The notes below the pieces were generated by a model. The model was not told the DNA's origin, did no database searches, and was given only the letters and a program-made list of their open reading frames with translations. This document shows positions 1-8,420 of a stretch of 25,181 nt of DNA, in pieces. Position 1 is the stretch's first letter. Every line of letters begins with the position of its first letter. Both the position numbers and the translations under genes were made by a program. Source of the stretch: a virus; IMG/VR virus record IMGVR_UViG_3300009181_000309, positions 1 to 25,181 of that record. One strand, written 5' to 3'.

Positions 1-2
1 CA

Positions 3-1082
3 ATTACAAAGACAGTTTCTAATAAAGCTCTTACTTCGAACGTTGCAACCATTACAACCTCAGCCACACACGGATTTGCCGTTAATGATTACGTAGTTGT
101 ATCTGGTGTAGATGCCACATTTAATGGCACATATCTAGTTGCATCAGTTCCAACAACTACAACATTCACATATGCAAAGACAGCAACAAACGTAACTTCA
201 GCGGTAGCGACAGGCTCAGCAGTAGTTTCAACAAAGCGTAGATTCGGCGGAATTGTTCGTGATGCTTCCGATGGAACAATTAAAATATTTGAGGATGCTA
301 TTACAAAACCAACTTCGACAGTTAACTTTGCAGAAGCAGGTCTTGTGTATGGAGATCTCCAGGTAGGACCCTTAACGGCAACATCTGCTACATTTACATC
401 AGCCACAATTGGCGATGTATCAAATACAGAGCTACAGTATCTAAATAACGTAAGCTCAAATATTCAGACACAGTTAGATGCTAAATTAGCTTCAGCGACG
501 GCGGCAACAACTTATGCCCCTATTGCTTCTCCAACATTAACTGGAACACCATTATCAACAACAGCGGCGGTAGACACAAATACAACTCAAATTGCTACGA
601 CAGCCTATGTAGTTGGGCAGGGATATTTGAAGTCAACTACAGCATCTTCAACATATGCCCCATTAACAGCAGCATCACTTGTTCGTCCAGTTTTAACATC
701 AGCATTTGAAACTGTAACAGCTTCTGCTACAGCAGCTACTGGTACAGTTAACGTAGACATTTCAACATCTGCAGTTAAGTACTATACTGCAAACTCATCC
801 GCAAACTGGACATTTAATTTTCGTGGTGATGGATCAACAACATTAAACTCACTTTTATCAAGTGGTCAATCAGCAACGGTAGCATTTTTAGTAACAAATG
901 GAGGAACAGCATATTATCCAACAGCCTTTCAAGTTGATGGAGTTGCTGTAACTCCAAAATGGCAAGGTGGAACAGCCCCAACATCAGGCAATGCCTCTTC
1001 AATCGATTCATATACATTTACAATAATTAAAACCGCATCAGCGACATATACAGTTATTGCTTCACAGACTAAATTTGCATAA
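3..1082 (+). CDS. Modular tail fibre protein, C-terminal 359 residues (5' end outside window)
   Basis: The frame is open from base 3, with no credible start, so the gene begins upstream of the window. The visible protein has three parts. A beta-rich module (about residues 5-75, containing VDATFNGT and TTTTFTYAK) recurs in the fibres at 4186 and 9910. A linker follows with RDASDG and a TNTEL/IQTQLDAK-type segment, often seen in fibres of marine and freshwater phages. The C-terminal domain (about 245-359, with TVAFLVTNGG and PKWQGGTAPTSG) also ends the 4186 fibre. It is probably a virion surface fibre that binds or presents receptor-binding domains; this is inferred from composition and repeats, not from a recognised catalytic motif. 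The TAA stop overlaps the AAGGAGG ribosome binding site of the next gene, so the two are probably translationally coupled. Confidence 0.85.
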   Translation: MTKTVSNKALTSNVATITTSATHGFAVNDYVVVSGVDATFNGTYLVASVPTTTTFTYAKTATNVTSAVATGSAVVSTKRRFGGIVRDASDGTIKIFEDAITKPTSTVNFAEAGLVYGDLQVGPLTATSATFTSATIGDVSNTELQYLNNVSSNIQTQLDAKLASATAATTYAPIASPTLTGTPLSTTAAVDTNTTQIATTAYVVGQGYLKSTTASSTYAPLTAASLVRPVLTSAFETVTASATAATGTVNVDISTSAVKYYTANSSANWTFNFRGDGSTTLNSLLSSGQSATVAFLVTNGGTAYYPTAFQVDGVAVTPKWQGGTAPTSGNASSIDSYTFTIIKTASATYTVIASQTKFA

Positions 1083-1092
1083 GGAGGCTTAA

Positions 1093-3228
1093 ATGCCATT
1101 ACTGGAAACTAGAGCTTCAGGGTCTGCTATATCATACGGACTAAATGCACTCAGTAATTTCTTTGACCCGTTTTTTAAATATGTATCATTAGCTTTAAGA
1201 GGCAATGGAACAAATGCTGCAACTAATAATACATTTATAGAATCTTCAAATTCAGTACAAATGACAAAAAATGGAAACGCAACTCAGGGATCATTTTCTC
1301 CATTTTTAGATGCGTATTCTGTATATTATGATGGGGCTTCCTACACACAAGTTGCACAAAATACCGCATTTCAATTTGGCACAGGCCAATTTACTATTGA
1401 GTATTGGGTAAACGTACCAAGAGACGTAAATATTCAAGGCTATTGGACAGCAATGACCTCAGTAGGTGGCGTAGGGTATAGCCAAAAGGGAATTGCAATA
1501 TATATACTAGACTCAGCTGGCACTATTGGTGGAATAGCAGTCGATATGAATAATGCTAGTGGCGGACTTAGACTTATGGATACCGTAGATATTAGAGGAA
1601 CTGGTTGGCGTCATATAGCACTAACAAGAGATGCATCTAATGTTGTTAGATTATTTTTAGATGGACAGCTTCGTCAATCGGGTACTAGTACTTTAAATAT
1701 TGATGGTTCAGGAACTTACGGCGCAGTCATAGGAATTAGTGATAGTGCATCAGCTAACTACTTTAAAGGTAATATCGCTGATTATAGAATTGTTAAAGGC
1801 ACTGCCGTATACACGTCCGAGTTTAATCCACCAAATACAAAATTAACAGCAATTTCTGGAACATCTTTCCTTGCTAATAGAACAAATAGATACTCAAAAG
1901 ACGAATCAACAAATAATTTAACTATATTTGTTGGGGGAGGAACACCAAGAGTAGTCTCTGAAACTCCATACTCAAAAGATATTTACACAACAGATACAAA
2001 GGGTGGATCCCTGTCATTTGATGGTACTGGAGACAGAATACAAATTTTTGACGGAGTAACTACAAATCCCACAGCCACTTCTTGGTTACATGCTTCTGGG
2101 TCAAAAACAGGAACTGTAGAGACATGGGTATATTTAAAAAGTCATGCTACATCATCAACTGGATATATGCACAGATCTTTCTGGAATAAAGGTAACACTT
2201 TTATGAATCTTGGAGTTCGTGAAACTGGAAAGTTTAGATTTTATTGGTATGACGGAACAAGCCAAAATTGGATAGATTCTAATAGCACAATACTTTTAAA
2301 TGAGTGGAATCATTTAGCGGCAGTTTTAAATGGATCTGCAGTAACTTTATACGTTAACGGAGTTAACTCTGGAGTAACAAGATTTGTTAACGGTGGTCAG
2401 GTGGCAACTAATGGTGCATACAATGGAATTACAGACAGCTCTAACTTTGCTCAAGGAGATCAATTTCATATAGGTGGTGGGCCAGATGGCGTTGAAGCAC
2501 AAAATTCCTGGCATGGATATATTTCAAATTTGAGATTTGTTCCTGGAACACAGGTATATACAGGAAGCTTTACACCTCCATCTGCCCCATTAACAGCAAT
2601 TTCTGGTACCACTCTATTATTTAAAGGCGAGAATGCAAAAATTATAGATCAGTCAGGCAATACACCAATTGAGACATATGGTAATGCACAACTACAAACA
2701 TCTATTACTAAATTTGGTTTATCTTCTATGTACTTTAACGGATCTGGAGATGCTTTAATATCTCACAATAATCCATTACAGTCTATAGGAACGGGCGATT
2801 TTACAGTTGAAGGTTGGTTCTATCCCTCAACATGGGCAGTAGAAGCAATGTATAGAAGACTTTGGGCTTCAGGTCTAAGCACTGCTAATGATATGTCTTT
2901 GAATATTTTTACCGATGGAAAAATTCAATATCGAAATAATGATACAGTATTAATTACCTCAACAAATTCTGTTGCTACTAACACATGGCATCATATTGCA
3001 GTAGTTCGGTCATCTGGAGTAACTACTATATGGATAAATGGTGTTTCTAATGGAACTACATCAACAAATAATAATTTAACTAGCCCAAACTCATATCCAC
3101 TTTATATAGGAAACCACCCAGCATTAATTGCAACATGGAGTGGATACATAGATGATTTTAGGGTAACAAGATTTGCAAGATATACCTCAGCATTTGCAGC
3201 TCCTGCTAGAGAAATTGAGGCTCAGTAA
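1093..3228 (+). CDS. Three-domain concanavalin/LamG-type adhesin
   Basis: A 711-residue protein with three LamG/concanavalin A-like beta-sandwich domains at roughly residues 76-240, 306-500 and 544-700. Each opens with a S(L/M/V)xF(D/N)GxGD-like strand, continues with an (F)TxExW(V/F) strand and has a W..HIAV.R-type strand (WRHIALTRD, WNHLAAVLNG, WHHIAVVRSS). Each ends in a G.I.(N/D)(L/F)R(F/V) strand followed by Y(T)S.F. The linkers between domains repeat LTAISGT. Such domains bind carbohydrate or other surface ligands, so the protein is a likely receptor-binding or virion decoration protein. The start is fixed by AAGGAGG 5 nt upstream of the ATG. The N-terminus, MPLLETRASG, loosely resembles the MP..(N)STR leader of the adhesins at 6376-8421. 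The last base of the stop is the first base of the next ATG. No signal peptide or membrane segment is seen. Confidence 0.88.
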   Translation: MPLLETRASGSAISYGLNALSNFFDPFFKYVSLALRGNGTNAATNNTFIESSNSVQMTKNGNATQGSFSPFLDAYSVYYDGASYTQVAQNTAFQFGTGQFTIEYWVNVPRDVNIQGYWTAMTSVGGVGYSQKGIAIYILDSAGTIGGIAVDMNNASGGLRLMDTVDIRGTGWRHIALTRDASNVVRLFLDGQLRQSGTSTLNIDGSGTYGAVIGISDSASANYFKGNIADYRIVKGTAVYTSEFNPPNTKLTAISGTSFLANRTNRYSKDESTNNLTIFVGGGTPRVVSETPYSKDIYTTDTKGGSLSFDGTGDRIQIFDGVTTNPTATSWLHASGSKTGTVETWVYLKSHATSSTGYMHRSFWNKGNTFMNLGVRETGKFRFYWYDGTSQNWIDSNSTILLNEWNHLAAVLNGSAVTLYVNGVNSGVTRFVNGGQVATNGAYNGITDSSNFAQGDQFHIGGGPDGVEAQNSWHGYISNLRFVPGTQVYTGSFTPPSAPLTAISGTTLLFKGENAKIIDQSGNTPIETYGNAQLQTSITKFGLSSMYFNGSGDALISHNNPLQSIGTGDFTVEGWFYPSTWAVEAMYRRLWASGLSTANDMSLNIFTDGKIQYRNNDTVLITSTNSVATNTWHHIAVVRSSGVTTIWINGVSNGTTSTNNNLTSPNSYPLYIGNHPALIATWSGYIDDFRVTRFARYTSAFAAPAREIEAQ

Positions 3229-3599
3229 TGGCAATTTCTAGACTAGCAACATCTAATCCCGCATCTAATACAGATATACTTTTGTATACTGGATCAAGAA
3301 CTATTTTGACTTCAGTTATTGCTACTAATAAATCTTCAGATCCCGCCACAATTAGAGTATGGGTTGTCCCATTAGATCAGGATGCAACTCCTGCAAATCA
3401 TGTATTTATTTCTTACAATGTTTCAATTAGCGGGAACAACAGTCTTGAGACTTTTAGATTTCCCGTTTTAACTGGAGATAAAGTTTATGTGCGGGCATCA
3501 ACAGGAGATATTTCATTTAGCCTTTCAGGTATAGATGATACAACAGTTACTGGGCTTGAGTATGCGACCTTAGAGGCGCTTATTCTGGGCTTGGCATAG
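3228..3599 (+). CDS. Small beta-sandwich virion protein, paralogue A
   Basis: A 123-residue protein of unknown function, joined to the previous gene by a TAATG overlap. It is rich in short alternating hydrophobic strands. The central pattern (an HVFISYNVSISGN strand pair, then LTGDKVYVRAS) matches the protein at 11417 (HYIAYDVAIAAND, then LATGNSIQVYAS) and, more weakly, the one at 3621. The three form a paralogous family of about 105-123 residues that sits among fibre and adhesin genes, so a role as a small structural subunit or collar of the appendages is likely. This is inference from context. Its 3' end contains the promoter region for the next gene. Confidence 0.8.
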   Translation: MAISRLATSNPASNTDILLYTGSRTILTSVIATNKSSDPATIRVWVVPLDQDATPANHVFISYNVSISGNNSLETFRFPVLTGDKVYVRASTGDISFSLSGIDDTTVTGLEYATLEALILGLA

Positions 3600-3606
3600 G
3601 AGATAT

Positions 3607-3614
3607 AGTATAAT
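3607..3614 (+). promoter_or_regulatory. -10 promoter box placed for a leaderless transcript
   Basis: The sequence AGTATAAT ends at 3614 and exactly 6 nt (AACAAT) separate it from the ATG at 3621. With the last T at -7, the A of the ATG is the predicted +1. An AGGAGA at 3598-3603 lies 17 nt from the ATG, too far to serve as a normal ribosome binding site. No convincing -35 box is seen. The same geometry recurs at 9715 and 13855. Confidence 0.6.
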
Positions 3615-3620
3615 AACAAT

Positions 3621-3935
3621 ATGGCAAATTTTGGGAATGTAAAGTCAACTTCAGTAGGAACCTCGGCGGTAAACCTAAAGGTTGTAACTACTCCTACCCT
3701 TGTTACAGGATGTAATATCCTAAACAAGACTGGATCAACTGCCTCAATATCTCTTTATGTGACAAACAACTCAGTAAATTACTACATATTTAAAAACAAG
3801 CAGATTGACGGAAATACAAATATAGAGGCAATAACAGGAAACAAGATTGTCCTCGTAAGCGGAGATACATTAAAGGCAATATCAGATGTTTCAGCTGCCT
3901 TTGATATAATTGTTTCTACATTGGACGGATTCTAA
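3621..3935 (+). CDS. Small beta-sandwich virion protein, paralogue B
   Basis: A 104-residue protein. The alternating pattern with CNILNKTGSTASISLYV, YYIFKNKQIDGN and VSGDTLKAISD places it in the same family as the proteins at 3228 and 11417 (N-terminal strand, conserved Asn after it, then a (H/Y)YI strand and a (T/S)GD.(I/L) strand). The function is unknown; a small structural subunit of the virion appendages is inferred from position. It lacks a usable Shine-Dalgarno and is probably translated from a leaderless message. The TAA stop overlaps the ATG of the next gene by one base. Confidence 0.8.
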   Translation: MANFGNVKSTSVGTSAVNLKVVTTPTLVTGCNILNKTGSTASISLYVTNNSVNYYIFKNKQIDGNTNIEAITGNKIVLVSGDTLKAISDVSAAFDIIVSTLDGF

Positions 3936-4186
3936 TGGCAACAATATCTAACCCAAATGAGGTCTCAGACCTCAGCTTTGCAAATAGCACATTTTATGGA
4001 TTTAAGATTATTGCTGATACAGGCAAGTTCTACGTTCATGTAATAAATGACGGGTCAACCGTAGAATTACCCGTGGATGACGTACTAAAAGATAATCAGT
4101 ATAGAACTTGGATTTGGACCAAAAATACTGTACAATTTAGTTGGGACGGCACAAAAAAGACACACCTTAAGATGGAGATAAAATAA
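3935..4186 (+). CDS. Small protein of unknown function in fibre operon
   Basis: An 83-residue protein, predominantly beta, with several aromatic residues (FYGFKII, FYVHVI, YRTWIWTKN, VQFSWDG). I do not recognise a family. It is coupled on both sides by one-base TAATG overlaps (with 3621-3935 and 4186-6366), so it is probably made in step with the large fibre that follows. A fibre accessory or small structural protein is the obvious guess, but nothing in the sequence proves it. An intact frame, tight packing and ordinary codon use support it as a real gene. Confidence 0.75.
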   Translation: MATISNPNEVSDLSFANSTFYGFKIIADTGKFYVHVINDGSTVELPVDDVLKDNQYRTWIWTKNTVQFSWDGTKKTHLKMEIK

Positions 4187-6366
4187 TGACACAAATTATA
4201 GATTTAGGCAAACTTAGATTTCACTGGGCAGACTCATGGAGTTCTTCCACAGAATACGAATTAAACGACGTAGTCAAATACGGTGGAAACGCATACGTTT
4301 ACACAAACGCAGTAGCTACAACTAGCAACCTCCCAACTAACACCACATATTGGAAAACAATGGTGGAAGGAATTAACTTCTTAGGTGTATATTCATCTGG
4401 CACAGCATATAAGCCAGGAGACTCAGTAACACATGGTGCAAATCTTTACCTTGCAGAAAATCCTACAACTGGAAATACCCCACCAAATGCTACATATTGG
4501 TCAAAGCTTGCAAGTGGTATTCAATACGAAGGTACATACAGCGCATCTGTAAATTATCAGAAAGATGACATTGTATCTTACGGCGGAAGCGTATATATTG
4601 CTCTTTCAGATTTTATAAACTACTTACCAACTAATGCAACCTATTGGGCAAAATTAGTAGACGGTACATATCCAGCACAAGCTGGCTTAACAAATTATAT
4701 TTTAAAGACAGATGGTACAAACGTATCATGGACAAATGCCCCAACATTAGATGATGCAACAATTGCTGACGATTTAATTGTAGGAGGAACAACATATGCT
4801 GGAAATAACGCAGATGACTTTGATGCGGCGGCAGTATTAACTGGAGCACGAGCAGTATTTGATATGGACTCATCTCCATATGGACAGGTTGCAATACACA
4901 ACTCAAACACAACATCTTCAACCGATGTTATTGCATATGCCGCAAATGGTGTAGATGCCTCTGGTTGGATTGATATGGGTATTACTGGACAAGACTTTAA
5001 TCAGGCAACATATGGAATTACGGGCCCAAATGATGGCTACATCTTTATGCAAGCCCCAGAAAAATTTACAGAATCTGTAACAAATAAAGCACTTACAAGC
5101 AATGTTGCAACGTTAACAGTTGGAACAAATGACTTTAGAGTAGGCATGCCAGTAGTTGTTACTGGAGTAGACGCTACATTTAACGGAACTTATACAATTA
5201 CAGCAGTTACTGCAACTACATTTAGCTATGCAAAAACTGCCTCAAATGTTTCTTCAATAGCAGTATCTCCTCCAGGAACAGCAGTCGCTGGTAAAACAGG
5301 AGCAGGTAATTTAGTTCTTGCAACTGGCGCAAACGGTACAGAGAATAAGATTGTATTTGCAGCAGGTGGTTATGATTCTGGCAGTACTCAAATGGAAATT
5401 GTTCCAAATAGCAAAGTTTCTATTAACATCCCAACAGCCTCAACATCTTCTACAACAGGAGCACTTGTTGTAAATGGAGGAGTTGGAATTGCGGGATCAG
5501 TTAATATTGCTGGTAACACAACAATTACAGGTAACTTAACATTCGGAGGAGGATCAACAACTACAGCAAATCTTGCAGTTTCTGATCCGCTTATTTTTGT
5601 TGGAAATGCAGCAACAGGAGACACTAATGATCTTGGTATTATTCAAGAATATCGGACTGGCGGAGCAACTAAGTATTCTGGTGTAACTCGTGACGCAACA
5701 GATGGAGTTACTAAATTCTTCAGCGGTGCTTCAACTAAACCAGTTTCAACAGTTAACTTTTCAGAAGCTGGACTTGTATATTCAAGTATTAAAACAGGAG
5801 CAGTTGATGCGGCAGCAATTACTGGTTCTGGAAACCTTACAATTGCAACAGATAAACTAGTTGTAAACTCATCAACTGGAGCAGTAACTATGGCAGGTGC
5901 GCTAGGCGTATCTGGTCTACTTACTGCAAATAGTGGAATAACTTCATCTGGGTCATTAACATTCTCAGGAGGAGCATCATTTAGCGGAACTACAGATGTT
6001 CAAGAACTTCGTGAACAAGTTGTAGACGTAACACTATCTACAAATGCTGGAACACTTGATTGGACAGCAGGTAACATTTATTATGTTGCTACTGCACCAA
6101 CTGGTAATATGACATTTAATGCAACAAATGTTCCAACTGATAATTCAAAAATTATGACTATCAACGTATTTGTTACACAAGGTTCTACTGGATATATTCC
6201 AGGAACATTCCAAATTGGTGGAGCATCACAAACAATTCGCTGGGCAGGTGGGTCTGCTCCAACAGCAACATCATCAGCAGGAAAGATTGACGTATTTTCA
6301 TTCACAATGCAGAGAACTTCTGCAGGTGCATGGCTTGTGTACGCTACTTCATCACTTAACTTCTAA
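4186..6366 (+). CDS. Modular tail fibre with N-terminal carbohydrate-binding-type repeats
   Basis: A 726-residue protein with a clear modular layout. Three repeats of about 45 residues lie at about 14-59, 66-108 and 115-158. They share the pattern W/Y..(S)..Y..(N/G)D.V.(Y/H)G...Y and end in LPTN.TYW.K, like chitin/cellulose-binding (CBM 5/12) modules. A region shared with the 9910 fibre follows (IDMGIT, DGYIFM, NLVLATG, ENKIVFAAGG, SDPLIFVGN). The VDATFNGT beta module sits at about 295-365. The C-terminal domain (about 615-726) is shared with the fibre at the left edge of the window. This is probably a long trimeric fibre with sugar-binding capacity; the trimer is inference. The gene is coupled to the previous one by TAATG, and its stop overlaps the ribosome binding site of the next gene. 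Confidence 0.85.
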   Translation: MTQIIDLGKLRFHWADSWSSSTEYELNDVVKYGGNAYVYTNAVATTSNLPTNTTYWKTMVEGINFLGVYSSGTAYKPGDSVTHGANLYLAENPTTGNTPPNATYWSKLASGIQYEGTYSASVNYQKDDIVSYGGSVYIALSDFINYLPTNATYWAKLVDGTYPAQAGLTNYILKTDGTNVSWTNAPTLDDATIADDLIVGGTTYAGNNADDFDAAAVLTGARAVFDMDSSPYGQVAIHNSNTTSSTDVIAYAANGVDASGWIDMGITGQDFNQATYGITGPNDGYIFMQAPEKFTESVTNKALTSNVATLTVGTNDFRVGMPVVVTGVDATFNGTYTITAVTATTFSYAKTASNVSSIAVSPPGTAVAGKTGAGNLVLATGANGTENKIVFAAGGYDSGSTQMEIVPNSKVSINIPTASTSSTTGALVVNGGVGIAGSVNIAGNTTITGNLTFGGGSTTTANLAVSDPLIFVGNAATGDTNDLGIIQEYRTGGATKYSGVTRDATDGVTKFFSGASTKPVSTVNFSEAGLVYSSIKTGAVDAAAITGSGNLTIATDKLVVNSSTGAVTMAGALGVSGLLTANSGITSSGSLTFSGGASFSGTTDVQELREQVVDVTLSTNAGTLDWTAGNIYYVATAPTGNMTFNATNVPTDNSKIMTINVFVTQGSTGYIPGTFQIGGASQTIRWAGGSAPTATSSAGKIDVFSFTMQRTSAGAWLVYATSSLNF
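5065..5290 (+). repeat. Inserted VDATFNGT beta module (copy 2 of 3)
   Basis: This codes for about 70 residues containing TNKALTSNVATLT, TGVDATFNGTYTIT and TTFSYAKTA. Copies 1 and 3 lie at about 3-228 and 10722-10965. Here the module sits between DGYIFM and GNLVLATG, a junction that is uninterrupted in the 9910 fibre. Confidence 0.75.
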
Positions 6367-6375
6367 GGAGGCCAA

Positions 6376-7524
6376 ATGCCTGTAATAAACAGCACAAGAG
6401 GCGTCTTTGGTTCACAATCATCACTTCTTGCCATTGGTGGCGACTCGACATTTGAAGTATTTTTATTTGGTGCAGGTGGTGGATCAGGTTCATCTAATAG
6501 AGTTAATAGCGCATATAGAACCGCTAATTATTATAGAACAAAAGAAGGTGGCGCAGGGGGAGTTGTTTTTGCTTCATATAAAATAAAAAAAGGAACATCT
6601 ATTGGATTTTCAATAGGTGGTGGTGGTCGTGGCGGAGGGCAGCAAGGCAATCCTTCAGATGCTTCTGGTGGATACAACGGTGGTGGATCAGGAACTTATG
6701 GTACATGGGATATGTCAGCTGGCGGAGGAGGATACACTTGTATTTTTGCATCTTCTATAGGAAAAAATCAAAATGGAATTATTTCTTTAGCACCTGGCGG
6801 CGGCGGAGGCGGAGGTGGACCAGGGTATCCAGCAGATTTTAAAGGACAAGCAAACGGTGGTGGTGGAATAACTACAAACGGAGTTGGAAATAACGGTGCA
6901 CGACAAATGGGATACTTCAGTGCACTTGCTGGCGGAGGAGGACTAACTGCAGGTGGAGTTGGTGGCGATGCATTGCCTGCAGCACCAACTGGAGGAGATG
7001 GACAATCGGGTTCTGCTTTAACAGGAGCTAATGCTTATCATTGGAGAAATGCTTGGGGCGGCGGAGGCGGAGGTGGAGCAGGATGGTTTGGCGGTGGTTC
7101 TGGAGCTAACGATGGAGATTCATGGGACGGAGGCGGAGGTGGAGCGGGATCCGCATTTGTTAGAGGATCTGGTCTTTCATACAATGCTGCTGGATTAACA
7201 GCAATATCTGGTGTGTCATATACAACTCATACATTTTATACTCAGACATTTGGAACTTATGGAGATGGATCAAACCCTTTATACGGAGGAGGAAGTCTAG
7301 AAATGGGTGGTCCTGCTGTTTTAAATAGTATGCGTATGCCAGTTGAAACAACTAATCCAATTTATCCAGGAAATACAGTTGGGTACGGTGGTATATTTAA
7401 TAATGGTGGAACAAATGCCTACCTAGGTAATGATGGAAGGCCAGGAGCAATAGTTTATAGAATTAATGGTGGTGCATGGACAACTGTTTCTTACAGTGGT
7501 TCAGACACAACACTATCACTTTAG
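6376..7524 (+). CDS. Glycine-rich adhesin with shared N-terminal leader
   Basis: A 382-residue protein. The leader MPVINSTRGVFGSQ is shared, with changes, by the next two genes. A body with many GGGGGG runs alternating with short hydrophobic strands follows. It has the composition of phage adhesins built on polyglycine II helices, such as the tip adhesins of T4-like phages (established for phage S16 gp38), with aromatic-rich loops that could contact receptor. The start is set by AAGGAGG 4 nt before the ATG, and the preceding TAA overlaps that site. The position directly after a long fibre gene resembles the gp37-gp38 pairing of fibre and tip adhesin, which is analogy rather than proof. The GGN-rich DNA creates reverse-strand open frames that I regard as artefacts. 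Confidence 0.85.
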   Translation: MPVINSTRGVFGSQSSLLAIGGDSTFEVFLFGAGGGSGSSNRVNSAYRTANYYRTKEGGAGGVVFASYKIKKGTSIGFSIGGGGRGGGQQGNPSDASGGYNGGGSGTYGTWDMSAGGGGYTCIFASSIGKNQNGIISLAPGGGGGGGGPGYPADFKGQANGGGGITTNGVGNNGARQMGYFSALAGGGGLTAGGVGGDALPAAPTGGDGQSGSALTGANAYHWRNAWGGGGGGGAGWFGGGSGANDGDSWDGGGGGAGSAFVRGSGLSYNAAGLTAISGVSYTTHTFYTQTFGTYGDGSNPLYGGGSLEMGGPAVLNSMRMPVETTNPIYPGNTVGYGGIFNNGGTNAYLGNDGRPGAIVYRINGGAWTTVSYSGSDTTLSL

Positions 7525-7533
7525 GAGAATAAT

Positions 7534-8418
7534 ATGCCATTTGTAAATAGCACAAGAGCAATATTTGGAGCACAGGGAAGGCTTGCAAATAATCCCCCTG
7601 CAATAATTGGAACACTAGCAAATCCAGCTACAAGTGGTGTTGCATTAAAAGATGGTGGATACGCAAGTGGTGTTTATTATATTAAAACTTCTGGAATGAC
7701 AACAGCAGTACAAGCATATGTAGATAATGATTTTTCTGGCGGAGGATGGATTCTTTGTACATATGGATATGCCGCAGATACAGCTGGAGGCACTTCAAAT
7801 AGAGTTATGCCAAATATGAATCATGACGGATCATCATTTCCTTATGATAGTTCAAATAGAGCAAGTTCAAGAGGAATACTAGCAGCACCTGGTGCACAAA
7901 AATCAACATTGTTAATTGCAAAAGCATCTACAGAATGTTTAATGGCAGCTGGAGGAAATCCTTCATCTGGAGGAATTAATAATTATACTTATGCATGGAA
8001 GTTTACAATACCATCTCCATCATCACTAACTTTTGCAAATCATTCAAATTACTATAATGGATCAATGGGAATATCTACTGTTACTGTTTATGGATTAAAG
8101 GGTGAAACTGGAACATACACTGGAAAACAATTATTGACAGAATCATTAGGTACATCATGGGGAGATTCATATCCAACTGGATATGGTCCAGTAACAATAG
8201 CTAGCGATACAGTTAGATCAGGAACATGGAACTCTGGTCCACATTTTCCATCAATTCATTCTGGTTCAAGAAATAGTGGAAGAGGAGCTGCAATTTCTTC
8301 TTCACCTGACTTAGGATTTAACGGATACTTTGAAGGCGAGTCCTACTATACATACCGTGGCTGGTATACAGCGACTTCAACTGGTTATACTGGGCAAATG
8401 TCTATCTGGTTTAGATAA
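7534..8418 (+). CDS. Fibrinogen-related-domain adhesin with shared N-terminal leader
   Basis: A 294-residue protein. It opens with MPFVNSTRAIFGAQGR, the leader shared with 6376 and 8421. From about residue 35 it has SGVYYIKTSG, a strand ending in V(D)NDF, and SGGGWIL. That order matches the start of fibrinogen-related domains (GVY.I..., CDM..DGGGW). The C-terminus GQMSIWFR also fits the closing strand of such lectin-like domains. The cysteines usual in animal members are absent from this part. It is probably a sugar- or acetyl-group-binding adhesin on the virion. The ATG is preceded by TAGGAGA, which overlaps the stop of the previous gene. The fold assignment is by motif only. Confidence 0.8.
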   Translation: MPFVNSTRAIFGAQGRLANNPPAIIGTLANPATSGVALKDGGYASGVYYIKTSGMTTAVQAYVDNDFSGGGWILCTYGYAADTAGGTSNRVMPNMNHDGSSFPYDSSNRASSRGILAAPGAQKSTLLIAKASTECLMAAGGNPSSGGINNYTYAWKFTIPSPSSLTFANHSNYYNGSMGISTVTVYGLKGETGTYTGKQLLTESLGTSWGDSYPTGYGPVTIASDTVRSGTWNSGPHFPSIHSGSRNSGRGAAISSSPDLGFNGYFEGESYYTYRGWYTATSTGYTGQMSIWFR

Positions 8419-8420
8419 CC

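Noticed and set aside
7534-8418. Diversity-generating retroelement target in the lectin-like adhesin
   Set aside because: No reverse transcriptase, template repeat or accessory gene is visible in the window, and no adenine-biased repeat pair was seen.
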